64,000 nucleotides of DNA from Paenibacillus sp. V4I7 (GCF_030817275.1 NZ_JAUSZD010000002.1:5952001-6016000); one strand, 5' to 3'. Counted from the stretch's first letter, positions 1 through 7,789 are shown. Notes: generated by a model from the letters alone, not told the origin. Made by a program: numbers and translations.

Positions 1-2
1 TG

Positions 3-560
3 GAGAACGATACGAAATCTGACCCCATCTTCGCTTATGCTTCAACCCATGTTGTTTATTTAAAAAGTTACTCCAAGATCTTGTTTCCAGGATTACGAGT
101 AGGCGCAGCCGTCCTCCCTTCGGACCTTACGCCCACATTCAACAATTACAAGAAATTATCGGACATCGACAGTTCCATTCTCTCGCAAGCAGCATTAGAA
201 ATTTATATTCAGAGTGGTATGTTTGAACGGCGCAAGCGAAAAATCAGAGATTCTTATTCGCGTAGATTAATGCATCTGAATAAATCCTTGCTATCAAACA
301 GTGACACCGCATTCCTATCTCCATCTGAGGTGATCTCGGGTGTGTACACCCATATCAACGTCCCAGCTCAACTGCACATCCCAACCCTGTTGGATAGATT
401 GCGTAAGAAGCGTGTTATTCTGCAGGACCTCCAACCTTATTACTTACCTGCGTTTAAGCCTGAGCATTTGTTAAGTCTTAGCGTAACGCAAGTATCCGAG
501 GAGCGGATCGAAGCCGGCGTACGACTTATTGCGGTTGAGATCAAGCGGATGCTTGGGTGA
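3..560 (+). CDS. MocR/GntR-family PLP-dependent regulator, C-terminal part (5' end outside window)
   Basis: The reading frame is open from base 3 and ends at 560. It encodes the C-terminal half of a fold-type I aminotransferase-like domain as found in MocR (GntR/aminotransferase fusion) regulators. The motif YLKSYSKILFPGLRVGAAVL matches the PLP-lysine segment of this family, the lysine of SYSK being the Schiff-base residue. The C-terminal stretch with LSLSVTQVSEERIEAGVRLI fits the small domain. The N-terminal winged helix would lie upstream of the window, so a stand-alone aminotransferase cannot be excluded. A bidirectional terminator follows at about 612-646. Confidence 0.8.
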   Translation, partial: ENDTKSDPIFAYASTHVVYLKSYSKILFPGLRVGAAVLPSDLTPTFNNYKKLSDIDSSILSQAALEIYIQSGMFERRKRKIRDSYSRRLMHLNKSLLSNSDTAFLSPSEVISGVYTHINVPAQLHIPTLLDRLRKKRVILQDLQPYYLPAFKPEHLLSLSVTQVSEERIEAGVRLIAVEIKRMLG

Positions 561-611
561 AACGGGGTTCCTTCGAGTCCCGGAAAATATCAACACTTCC
601 TATTCAAAGCA

Positions 612-646
612 AAAGCCCTTCTGATTATTTTCATCAGAAGGGCTTT
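612..646. terminator. Bidirectional rho-independent terminator
   Basis: Perfect 14-bp inverted repeat (612-625 and 633-646, core AGCCCTTCTGAT) with a 7-nt loop and flanking A/T runs. It lies between the convergent MocR-type gene and the TetR gene and can serve both. Confidence 0.85.
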
Positions 647-663
647 ATTTACACATTCATCTG

Positions 664-1251
664 CTAAGAGATTCCAGAAAGTAGCAAAACCCAAACCGAT
701 GCAAATTCTTGATCAATCGTATCTGAGGACCACTCATGCGCATGTGCAGGATGATGGAAACGCGAAGTAGCAATAAAAATAGCCCTCGCAGTAGCGTTTG
801 ATTCAACGAGTTTGAATTCTTTAGACTTTATTCCTTCTTCAATAATCCGGGCAATCTGATCGATTAATTGATTGACATGCGTAGTTATCATTTCAACGGC
901 ATCTAATGTAACAGCCGCGTACATGGCAAACATTTCGGAATCATTGATTGCATAGGTCCTCTTCGTATGGACCAAGATTTCAAGCCACGAGCGCAAACGC
1001 TCTTTAGCACTACCTCCAGACTGAACGGCAATAGTTTCTAAAGGATCTAAAATAATATTGTGCAGCCATCGCTCGGTTACCGCCTCTCTTAATGAGGCTT
1101 TACTTGCAAAGTGTCGATAAAGAGTCCCATGGCTAACTTGAAGCGCCCGAGCCACATCGACAACGGAAGTTTTGTCAGGTCCATAACGCCTAAGCACCTG
1201 TTCAGCCGCGTCTAGTATGGCTTCCTTCGTTAGTGGAAGATCATTGGACAT
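664..1251 (-). CDS. TetR/AcrR-family transcriptional regulator
   Basis: 195-residue repressor-type protein. The N-terminal helix-turn-helix has the family pattern, with TSVVDVARALQVSHGTLYRH followed by FASKASLREAV. The C-terminal part is a helical ligand-binding domain. An ATG ten codons further upstream exists, but GAGAGGGGG lies 6 nt before the ATG at 1251, so that start is chosen. The gene is divergent from the asparaginase pair. A long inverted repeat at 1301-1332 just upstream is a candidate autoregulatory operator. The ligand is unknown. Confidence 0.88.
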   Translation of the reverse strand: MSNDLPLTKEAILDAAEQVLRRYGPDKTSVVDVARALQVSHGTLYRHFASKASLREAVTERWLHNIILDPLETIAVQSGGSAKERLRSWLEILVHTKRTYAINDSEMFAMYAAVTLDAVEMITTHVNQLIDQIARIIEEGIKSKEFKLVESNATARAIFIATSRFHHPAHAHEWSSDTIDQEFASVWVLLLSGIS

Positions 1252-1300
1252 GTTGGTCCCCCTCTCTATTAGTAGTTCCATGATAGCACAGTAAGTATCA

Positions 1301-1332
1301 AAAACAAAATGACAATATCGTTATTTTGTTTT
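1301..1332. promoter_or_regulatory. Inverted repeat upstream of the TetR gene (candidate operator)
   Basis: AAAACAAAAT (1301-1310) and ATTTTGTTTT (1323-1332) are perfect 10-bp arms separated by 12 nt, with partial symmetry continuing inwards. The repeat lies 50 bp upstream of the TetR start. Operator function is inferred from position and symmetry; AT-rich DNA makes chance symmetry more likely. Confidence 0.4.
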
Positions 1333-1391
1333 ATGTTTATTACTTTTGAAATCTCCATGACACCGACATTAAGCTATAAATTTATTTTATG

Positions 1392-1409
1392 TAATGTTAT
1401 CTAACATTA
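1392..1409. promoter_or_regulatory. Perfect 8-bp-arm palindrome in the TetR/asparaginase intergenic region
   Basis: TAATGTTA and TAACATTA are separated by 2 nt. The site lies mid-way in the 374-bp AT-rich intergenic region (1252-1625), which holds no convincing gene. It is a possible binding site for a dimeric regulator, upstream of the asparaginase promoter. Confidence 0.35.
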
Positions 1410-1551
1410 ATATATTGTTTTTCTATAATTATATTGCTTTGTAAAATCATTGGAAATAAAAAACAAGCTTAAAAACATAGAATAACAGAGTATAAGATAG
1501 ATTATTGAATGTACGGCATGGTTGTTATCGCTTTCTAAGAGTTTGATGAAT

Positions 1552-1580
1552 TTGTCAGTTTATCTAACACGATATAAGAT
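1552..1580 (+). promoter_or_regulatory. Putative sigma-A promoter of the asparaginase gene
   Basis: TTGTCA (1552-1557), a 17-nt spacer and TAAGAT (1575-1580) lie 46 bp before the asparaginase start codon at 1626. Confidence 0.45.
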
Positions 1581-1625
1581 TATCTTGTCTTACATACCAA
1601 CACCATTCACGGGAGGTAATATTTC

Positions 1626-2822
1626 ATGACATTAGAACGAAGCAAAAAAGTTTTCAAGCGTGTCCTTTTCTCTTTACTTACTATTACCATGTTGGGGAGC
1701 GGATCTTCACTAGCTTTCGCAGCGGATGCTCCAGTTCAACCAGCTAGCATTCCGATTCCTGCGCTTTCTGACTCATTTAAGCAATCATCACTCTCTAACG
1801 TGATCGTCATCGGAACTGGCGGCACCCTTGCCGGTAAAGCTGAAGATAGCACAAGCTTCCAGAACTATAGAGCAGGTACATATTTAATTGAAGACATGGT
1901 GAAACAATTGCCGGGTAAACAAAAAATCGCTGATGTGACAACCTACCAATTCGGTAACAAAGGATCAGGCGGCTACACCATCGCTGATCTTTACGATCTT
2001 TCGCTTACTGTGGATCAAGCGCTTCAGGTGTATGATAGTGCCGTAGTTACAACTGGAACCGATACCATGGAAGAGATTGCCTACTTCCTTGATCTGACCG
2101 TTCGCAGTGAAAAGCCAGTCGTCGTAACCGGCGCTATGCGGCCATGGGACGTTATCGGTACTGATGCTCCAGCTAACCTGTACAATGCGATTAAGCTGGC
2201 TGGCAGCGGCAAGACGAAATGGTTTGGCACTGTGCTTATGTTGAACGATGTCGTTCATGCAGCTAGAGAAGTGACGAAGTCCAACGCGCACCGTATGGAC
2301 ACTTTTGAGACACCTATGCTTGGTGCACTGGGGTACATTGACGATAGTATCCGCATTTACCGCGCTCCTGCTCGAGCAGTGAAAGCTGGTACAACGGATT
2401 GGGCTACACCTTTCGATTTGAAGACGATCACGAAAGATAAATTGCCTGCCGTTGAAATCGTCTATAGCTATCAAGAAGCAGGCGGAGGGGCTATTAAAGG
2501 TCTGGTTGCTGATGGTGCGAAAGGGATTGTAACAGCTGGAACCGGCGCAGGCGGTATTTCTGCCAAAATGAGTGCAGCCCGTACCGAAGCAATTAAACAA
2601 GGCGTACTCTTCGTTACAACGACTAGAACAGGTTCAGGCACGATGTATCCTGGAACTACGGATGGCATTATTGCAGGTGACAACCTCAATGCGCAGCATG
2701 CTCGTCTCATGCTTCTACTTTCACTAGCATTCTCTAACGATCAAGCCAAGATCAAAGGCTGGTTCGCTAATTATGGTACGCAGGATGTCAAAATCGATGC
2801 GCAGCTACCTACCACTCCTTAA
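1626..2822 (+). CDS. Secreted type II L-asparaginase
   Basis: 398-residue asparaginase/glutaminase (L-asparagine to L-aspartate plus ammonia). Residues 1-32 form a Sec signal peptide ending SSLAFA, so the enzyme is exported. Both active-site motifs are present: VIGTGGTLAG with Thr67, and VTTGTDTMEE with Thr145-Asp146. Lys218 in REVTKSN sits 73 residues after Thr145, the same spacing as Thr89-Lys162 in E. coli AnsB. The usual HGTDT motif reads TGTDT here. GGGAGGTAAT precedes the ATG by 5-6 nt. A close paralogue with an added SLH region lies 65 bp downstream, indicating tandem duplication. The two probably supply nitrogen from extracellular asparagine. Confidence 0.95.
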   Translation: MTLERSKKVFKRVLFSLLTITMLGSGSSLAFAADAPVQPASIPIPALSDSFKQSSLSNVIVIGTGGTLAGKAEDSTSFQNYRAGTYLIEDMVKQLPGKQKIADVTTYQFGNKGSGGYTIADLYDLSLTVDQALQVYDSAVVTTGTDTMEEIAYFLDLTVRSEKPVVVTGAMRPWDVIGTDAPANLYNAIKLAGSGKTKWFGTVLMLNDVVHAAREVTKSNAHRMDTFETPMLGALGYIDDSIRIYRAPARAVKAGTTDWATPFDLKTITKDKLPAVEIVYSYQEAGGGAIKGLVADGAKGIVTAGTGAGGISAKMSAARTEAIKQGVLFVTTTRTGSGTMYPGTTDGIIAGDNLNAQHARLMLLLSLAFSNDQAKIKGWFANYGTQDVKIDAQLPTTP

Positions 2823-2887
2823 GTCCTCCGAGACCACAGAAGAGATGCCAGTATCGGCCATCCACATAACAAGGAGGTAAACCATTG

Positions 2888-4768
2888 ATGACATGGACTA
2901 AACATAACCAAAATAGCCGTATGAGAAAACCTCTATCGAGGCCATTCACAGATGAGCGACCGCGTTTAACGAGGAGAGACTTTGGTCTACGACCAAAGAT
3001 CCCTATATTAGGTTTTATCACCAATAAGAAAGCCGTTTTCATGAACCGAAAACTTATACTTTCTTATGTGGTCAAAAAGCTGTTCACTCTTCCCCTTATC
3101 GTGTCTTTGTTAGGCACCATGTTGGCATTCGGTGGAGTGGCAACAACCGCCTTCGCGGAAGAAGTTGCTCCCAAGTCTTCCAGCTTTCCGATACCTGCCC
3201 TCTCCGATACGTTTAAGCAATCATCGCTTTCAAACGTGATTGTTATCGGGACCGGCGGTACCTTAGCCGGCAAAGCCGAGGATAGCACGAGCTTTCAAAA
3301 CTATAAAGCGGGCACGTATTTAATTGAAGACCTCGTCAAACAATTGCCTGACAAGCAAAAAATTGCCGATGTAACGACCTACCAATTCGGTAACAAAGGC
3401 TCGGGCGGCTACACCATCGCTGATCTATACGATCTTTCTCTAGCTGTCGATCAAGCGCTTGAGGTTTACGATAGCGCCGTAGTTACGACAGGTACGGACA
3501 CTATGGAGGAAATCGCCTATTTCCTCGATCTAACCGTGAGAAGTCCTAAACCGGTTGTTGTAACTGGCGCTATGCGCCCTTGGGACGTTATAGGAACCGA
3601 CGGTCCAGCTAACCTGTACAATGCCATCAAGCTGGCCGGAAGCGGCAAGACGAAGTGGTATGGCACAGTGATCATGCTGAACGATGTCATCCAAGCGGCC
3701 AGAGAAGTTACCAAATCGAACGCACACCGGATGGATACATTTGCAACTCCGATGCTGGGCTCACTTGGATATATCGACGAGAACAATATTCGTATGTATC
3801 GCTTGAATGGACGCGCCATGAAAGCTGGTAAGGCCGATTGGGCAACCCCATTCGACTTAAAGACAATCACCAAGGAAAAGCTGCCGATCGTTGAGATCGT
3901 CTCTAGCTACCAAGAAGCAAGCAGCGGAGCCATTAACGGCTTTGTTGCAGACGGTGCAAAAGGGATAGTTACTTCAGGTACAGGCGCAGGCGGTATTTCT
4001 GCCAAAATGAGTGCAGCCCGTGCAGAAGCTATTAAAAAAGGAGTCGTCTTCGTTACAACGACGAGAACTGGCTCAGGCACGATGTATCCAGGAACGACGG
4101 ATGGCATCTTTGCCGGTGATAGCCTGAATGCCCAGCATGCCCGCCTTATGCTTCTTCTTTCACTAGCGTTCTCGAGTGATTACGACACGATCAAAGGCTT
4201 GTTTGCGACGTACGGTACACAGAGTATTGGCGTGGATCCGTCCGATATCGCGAAGCATTGGGCAGAGATAACCATCGTGAAAGCGATCAAAGACAGCATC
4301 GTATCAGGCTACCCTGATACTTCGTTTAAACCGAACAAGAATGTTACTCGCGCGGAATTTGCAGTTATGCTGATGAATGGTTTGAAACCAGTTGGCGAAG
4401 GAGCGAAGCTCGCTTTTACCGATGAGCATGAGATTGGCACTTGGGCTAAGAATGCCGTTGCGCAAGCTGTCAAAGTGGGCTTCATCCAAGGCTACGACGA
4501 TGGTACATTCCGACCGAATGAACCGATTACCCGCACGGAAATGGCGTCCATGATTGCAGGTGCGATGAATCTGAAAGCTGATCCTTCTGAAGCTACAGGA
4601 TTTACCGATGATCAGGATATCCCATCATGGGGTAAAGGGGCCGTCACTGCACTTAAGCAAGCAGGTGTCGTTAGCGGCAACGAAAACAATCAGTATGCTC
4701 CGAGCGGCTCTACGACAAGAGCTGAAGCTGTAACGGTCATTATTAACATGCTGAACAAGAAATATTAG
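2888..4768 (+). CDS. Secreted asparaginase with three C-terminal SLH repeats (cell-surface anchored)
   Basis: The catalytic domain is a near-duplicate of the upstream enzyme, with GTGGTLAGKAED, TTGTDTMEEIAYF and REVTKSNAHR all kept. After it come three S-layer-homology repeats (for example HWAEITIVKAIKDSIVSGY and VGFIQGYDDGTFRPNEPITR) that would bind pyruvylated secondary cell-wall polymer, so this copy should be wall-anchored. The strong site AAGGAGGT at 2871-2878 favours the ATG at 2888 (or TTG at 2885). The classical signal peptide, however, begins at Met 3041 and ends ATTAFA. The roughly 50 residues in between are encoded by the structured repeat at 2921-3074. Real initiation could be at 2888 with an extended leader, or at 3041 with a weak ribosome site. 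A terminator follows. Confidence 0.9.
   Translation: MTWTKHNQNSRMRKPLSRPFTDERPRLTRRDFGLRPKIPILGFITNKKAVFMNRKLILSYVVKKLFTLPLIVSLLGTMLAFGGVATTAFAEEVAPKSSSFPIPALSDTFKQSSLSNVIVIGTGGTLAGKAEDSTSFQNYKAGTYLIEDLVKQLPDKQKIADVTTYQFGNKGSGGYTIADLYDLSLAVDQALEVYDSAVVTTGTDTMEEIAYFLDLTVRSPKPVVVTGAMRPWDVIGTDGPANLYNAIKLAGSGKTKWYGTVIMLNDVIQAAREVTKSNAHRMDTFATPMLGSLGYIDENNIRMYRLNGRAMKAGKADWATPFDLKTITKEKLPIVEIVSSYQEASSGAINGFVADGAKGIVTSGTGAGGISAKMSAARAEAIKKGVVFVTTTRTGSGTMYPGTTDGIFAGDSLNAQHARLMLLLSLAFSSDYDTIKGLFATYGTQSIGVDPSDIAKHWAEITIVKAIKDSIVSGYPDTSFKPNKNVTRAEFAVMLMNGLKPVGEGAKLAFTDEHEIGTWAKNAVAQAVKVGFIQGYDDGTFRPNEPITRTEMASMIAGAMNLKADPSEATGFTDDQDIPSWGKGAVTALKQAGVVSGNENNQYAPSGSTTRAEAVTVIINMLNKKY
2921..3074 (+). repeat. 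Structured dispersed repeat, copy A (inside the 5' region of the SLH asparaginase)
   Basis: 154-bp element nearly identical to 23426-23543 apart from a 36-bp difference. Visible base-pairing: AAAACC (2926-2931) with GGTTTT (3011-3016); CTTTGGTC-TAC-GACCAAAG (2980-2998), found only in this copy; ATAAGAAA (3024-3031) with TTTCTTAT (3060-3067), enclosing GTTTTC (3035-3040) and GAAAAC (3048-3053). The nested symmetry suggests an RNA or hairpin-forming mobile unit. The reading frame of the asparaginase runs through it without a stop. I do not recognise the family. Confidence 0.75.
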
Positions 4769-4781
4769 TAAGCGCTGATCC

Positions 4782-4820
4782 CCCCCTCTTTGTATGATTT
4801 TCATACAAGAGGGGGTTTTA
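4782..4820. terminator. Bidirectional terminator between asparaginase and reductase genes
   Basis: CCCCCTCTTTGTATGA pairs with TCATACAAGAGGGGG (one mismatch/bulge), followed by a T-run. It serves the plus-strand asparaginase and probably also the convergent reductase gene. Confidence 0.85.
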
Positions 4821-4824
4821 ATTT

Positions 4825-5874
4825 CTAGGTCATCATGCGTTTAACTAATTCTCGATTGCGCTTTTTAAAGACTTCATTATGCGAAGACACCATGGCCACC
4901 TTATTAGCATCCGGCTGGATATATTGCTTTGCTTTATTTACTGCGTTTGCAGCATCTTGGAATGCACCGGCTATTAAATGCAGCTTTCCATCGTAATGTA
5001 AAATGTCTCCAGCCGCATAAAGTCCATCTATCGAAGATTCGCTAGCCGCATTACCAGCAATGTAATAGTTATCTGCAATCGCAATATTCACTTCACTATT
5101 TTTAAGTAGTGTCGTATCACGTTCATAACCATGATTAATAATCACTTCATCAATGGGCAAATACGATACCTCACCTGTTTCATGGTTGGTAAGTTCGACA
5201 CGTTCTATGACTTCATGATTACTGCTAGCAACTAGTTTGGTTATGGACGTATGGAAGAAACAAACAACGGAGCTCTCCGAGAGCTGCTTTACTTGCGCTT
5301 CATGACCTGTTAAAGCCTCTTTTCGATAGGTTAAGTAAACGTTTTTGGCGATAGGCTCTAGTTCATTTGCCCAATCTATTGCAGAATTGCCTCCACCCGA
5401 AATGATCACCGTCTTGTTTCTGAAATGCTGCAAAGACTTCACGGTATAGTTCAAATTAGACACTTCATACCTCTCCGCGCCTTCGATCTCCAGCCTCTGC
5501 GGATTCAATATTCCCCCTCCAACAGCAACGATAACTGTTTTCGAGTAATGCATTTGACCAGAAGCAGCTTGTAAGACAAAGATACCTTCTTCATTAAGTG
5601 TGATCGACTCTACCTTTTCATTCAACACCACTTCCGGATGAAACGTTAATCCTTGTTCTACAAGATTCTCAATGAGCTTTGCACCTGGAATTGGCTTGTG
5701 TCCTCCAACATCCCAGATCATTTTCTCCGGATAAATATGTATTTTTCCACCTAGTTGGGTTTGGTACTCAATAAGCTTGGTCTTCATTTCTCTAAGTCCA
5801 CTATAAAAAGCAGAGTAAAGCCCTGCTGGCCCTCCTCCAATGACAGTCACATCATACAATTCCTGTTCTTCCAT
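4825..5874 (-). CDS. Ferredoxin/flavodoxin-NADP+ reductase type 2 (TrxR-like FAD protein), iron-regulated
   Basis: 349-residue FAD/NAD(P) protein of the YumC/YcgT-type ferredoxin-NADP reductase family. The FAD-binding Rossmann motif VTVIGGGPAGLYSAFYSG is at the N-terminus, a second dinucleotide site TVIISGGGNSAIDW is mid-protein, and GLYAAGDI is near the C-terminus. The CxxC redox pair of true thioredoxin reductases is absent, which argues for a reductase of ferredoxin, flavodoxin or ferric-siderophore. AAGGAGTGATCGGGG precedes the ATG. The gene is divergent from a siderophore importer, and a Fur-like box overlaps its promoter, so a role in releasing iron from imported chelates or supplying electrons under iron limitation is inferred. 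Confidence 0.87.
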   Translation of the reverse strand: MEEQELYDVTVIGGGPAGLYSAFYSGLREMKTKLIEYQTQLGGKIHIYPEKMIWDVGGHKPIPGAKLIENLVEQGLTFHPEVVLNEKVESITLNEEGIFVLQAASGQMHYSKTVIVAVGGGILNPQRLEIEGAERYEVSNLNYTVKSLQHFRNKTVIISGGGNSAIDWANELEPIAKNVYLTYRKEALTGHEAQVKQLSESSVVCFFHTSITKLVASSNHEVIERVELTNHETGEVSYLPIDEVIINHGYERDTTLLKNSEVNIAIADNYYIAGNAASESSIDGLYAAGDILHYDGKLHLIAGAFQDAANAVNKAKQYIQPDANKVAMVSSHNEVFKKRNRELVKRMMT

Positions 5875-5900
5875 CCCCGATCACTCCTTGGTTTAAGTAA

Positions 5901-5915
5901 TGTAAATGATTATCA
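5901..5915. promoter_or_regulatory. Fur box (reductase side)
   Basis: On the minus strand TGATAATCATTTACA matches the 7-1-7 Fur consensus TGATAATnATTATCA at 13 of 15 positions. It lies just downstream of the -10 of the reductase promoter. Confidence 0.75.
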
Positions 5916-5925
5916 TTCTCAATTA

Positions 5926-5954
5926 AATATACGTCTATTCTTCTCATTTGACAA
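5926..5954 (-). promoter_or_regulatory. Putative promoter of the reductase gene
   Basis: Minus strand: TTGTCA (5954-5949), a 17-nt spacer and TATATT (5931-5926). The Fur-like site begins about 10 nt downstream of the -10, consistent with repression by iron-loaded Fur. Confidence 0.6.
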
Positions 5955-5966
5955 CAAAAAAAGTTA

Positions 5967-5995
5967 TTGACAAATAAATTTGTTCGCATTATTGT
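5967..5995 (+). promoter_or_regulatory. Putative promoter of the siderophore-import operon
   Basis: TTGACA (5967-5972), a 17-nt spacer and TATTGT (5990-5995). The perfect Fur box at 6013-6027 would cover the start of transcription. Confidence 0.6.
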
Positions 5996-6012
5996 GTGTA
6001 TTGTAGTGAAAT

Positions 6013-6027
6013 TGATAATCATTATCA
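6013..6027. promoter_or_regulatory. Fur box (importer side), perfect 7-1-7 match
   Basis: TGATAATCATTATCA matches the Bacillus Fur consensus at every position. It lies about 43 bp upstream of the ATPase start and immediately downstream of the putative -10. Confidence 0.88.
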
Positions 6028-6069
6028 GTTAATGGGTGGTACCTATTTGAAATAAATGGAGGTTATCTT

Positions 6070-6915
6070 ATGGTTCGCCTGTATACAGATCAGCTAAACA
6101 TTGGTTATGGTGAACGTTTAATTGTAAAAAATCTCAGTGTAGAGATTCCAGACAAGAAAATCACCACCATTATCGGAGCGAATGGCTGTGGAAAGTCTAC
6201 CCTTTTGAAAGCAGCCACGCGGATTATTTCCCATCAATCTGGTTCAATCGTTCTAGATGGCGAACATATTGCAAAGGAACATACAAAGATACTCGCTAGA
6301 AAAATGGCCATCCTTCCACAAGCACCCGAGAGTGCAAGTGGTTTAACCGTCGGTGAGTTAGTATCCTATGGTCGCTTTCCTTATCAAACGGGCTTTGGAC
6401 GCTTATCAAAAAAGGACTATGAAGTGATAGACTGGGCGCTTGAAGTTACAGGTACCATTGACTTTAAGTTCCGTCCTGTAGATGCACTATCCGGAGGACA
6501 ACGCCAACGCGTTTGGATTGCCATGGCGCTTGCGCAAGAAACGGAGATCATCTTCCTAGACGAACCCACCACCTATTTAGATTTGGCGCATCAATTAGAG
6601 GTTCTAGAGCTTCTGCAAAAACTAAATAGGGAACAGGAACGCACGATAGTCATGGTCCTCCATGATTTAAATCAAGCGGCTCGTTTTGCTGACTATATCA
6701 TCGCTCTTAAAGATGGTGAAATCGTGAAAGCTGGCACTTGCGAAGAAGTGATGAACCGTGAAGTGCTCAAGAAAGTTTTTCACATTGATGCTGAAATCGG
6801 GCGAGATCCTCGAACAAATAAGCCTATGTGCGTTACCTACAATTTATTAAAGGGAGATAATCAAAATGAACAAACGACTCATTCCATTCCTGCTCTTCAT
6901 CTCATTAGCTCTTAG
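6070..6915 (+). CDS. Iron-siderophore ABC transporter ATP-binding protein (FecE/FhuC type)
   Basis: 281-residue ATPase. Walker A GANGCGKST is at 36-44, the ABC signature LSGGQRQR at 140-147, Walker B IIFLDE at 160-165 and the H-loop histidine of VLHDLNQAAR at 198. The FecE-like features are the start ANGCGKSTLL and the LPQ Q-loop. TGGAGG precedes the ATG. Its last 50 nt overlap the start of the binding-protein gene, so the four import genes are translationally coupled. It energises import of a ferric siderophore through the two FecCD permeases. The order ATPase, binding protein, permease, permease and the Fur boxes upstream support this role. The siderophore itself cannot be named. Confidence 0.93.
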   Translation: MVRLYTDQLNIGYGERLIVKNLSVEIPDKKITTIIGANGCGKSTLLKAATRIISHQSGSIVLDGEHIAKEHTKILARKMAILPQAPESASGLTVGELVSYGRFPYQTGFGRLSKKDYEVIDWALEVTGTIDFKFRPVDALSGGQRQRVWIAMALAQETEIIFLDEPTTYLDLAHQLEVLELLQKLNREQERTIVMVLHDLNQAARFADYIIALKDGEIVKAGTCEEVMNREVLKKVFHIDAEIGRDPRTNKPMCVTYNLLKGDNQNEQTTHSIPALHLISS

Positions 6916-7789
6916 TGCTTGCAGCAGCCAAACAACCCAAACAGAGAAGAACGCAGCGAAAGCTGAAGACAAACCAACAACCATTACGTACCAATCTGAA
7001 AATGGACCTGTCGAAGTTCCAGCCAATCCGCAACGCGTCGTTGTACTTTCTACTTTTGCAGGAAATGTAATGGCTCTAAAAGTTAATCTTGTTGGTGTCG
7101 ATTCATGGTCTAAAATGAACCCGCGCTTCGAAACAACACTAAAAGCTGCACAAGAAGTATCTGATGAAAGCCTAGAAAAATTGATTGAATTGAAACCGGA
7201 TTTAATCATTGGTCTATCCAGTGTTAAAAACGTGGATAAATTGAAGCAAATTGCCCCTACAGTCACGTATACATACGGAAAGGTAGATTATTTAACCCAG
7301 CACTTAGAAATCGGAAAACTTTTAAATAAAGAAAAAGAAGCGCAAGCTTGGATTACTGACTTTAAAAACCGGGCGCAGAATGCCGGAGAAGACATTAAAA
7401 CAAAGATTGGTGCGGACAAAACGATTTCTGTTGTTGAAAATTTCGATAAACAGCTTTACGTCTTCGGGAATAACTGGGGTCGTGGCACCGAAATTCTTTA
7501 CCAAGAAATGAAGCTAGAAATGCCTAAAAAAGTCAAAGAAATGGCTTTAAAAGCCGGTTATTACGCCTTGTCTTTGGAAGTACTTCCGGAATATGCAGGC
7601 GACTACGTTATCTTCAGCAAGAACACTGATACAGATAATTCGTTTCAACAAACCGATACCTACAAAAACATTCCAGCGGTTAAAAACAAACAAGTTTTTG
7701 AAGTCAATGCGAAAGAGTTCTACTTCAATGATCCACAGACATTAGAATACCAACTCGATTTCTTCGTTAAAAACTTAGGTAGTAAATGA
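6866..7789 (+). CDS. Iron-siderophore ABC transporter substrate-binding lipoprotein
   Basis: 307-residue class III periplasmic-binding-type protein. It has a lipoprotein signal with lipobox LSAC (Cys about 20) followed by a Ser/Thr-rich linker. The motif VEVPANPQRVVVLSTF is typical of the FhuD/BtuF-like binding fold, as is LIELKPDLIIGLSS. It is anchored on the outer face of the membrane and delivers ferric siderophore to the FecCD permeases. AAGGGAGAT precedes the ATG inside the upstream ATPase gene. The stop overlaps the next start as ATGA. Confidence 0.92.
   Translation: MNKRLIPFLLFISLALSACSSQTTQTEKNAAKAEDKPTTITYQSENGPVEVPANPQRVVVLSTFAGNVMALKVNLVGVDSWSKMNPRFETTLKAAQEVSDESLEKLIELKPDLIIGLSSVKNVDKLKQIAPTVTYTYGKVDYLTQHLEIGKLLNKEKEAQAWITDFKNRAQNAGEDIKTKIGADKTISVVENFDKQLYVFGNNWGRGTEILYQEMKLEMPKKVKEMALKAGYYALSLEVLPEYAGDYVIFSKNTDTDNSFQQTDTYKNIPAVKNKQVFEVNAKEFYFNDPQTLEYQLDFFVKNLGSK

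Noticed and set aside
1965-2600. Long minus-strand open frame inside the first asparaginase
   Set aside because: Fully antisense to a well-supported gene, with no ribosome site and low-complexity Cys/Ser-rich content.
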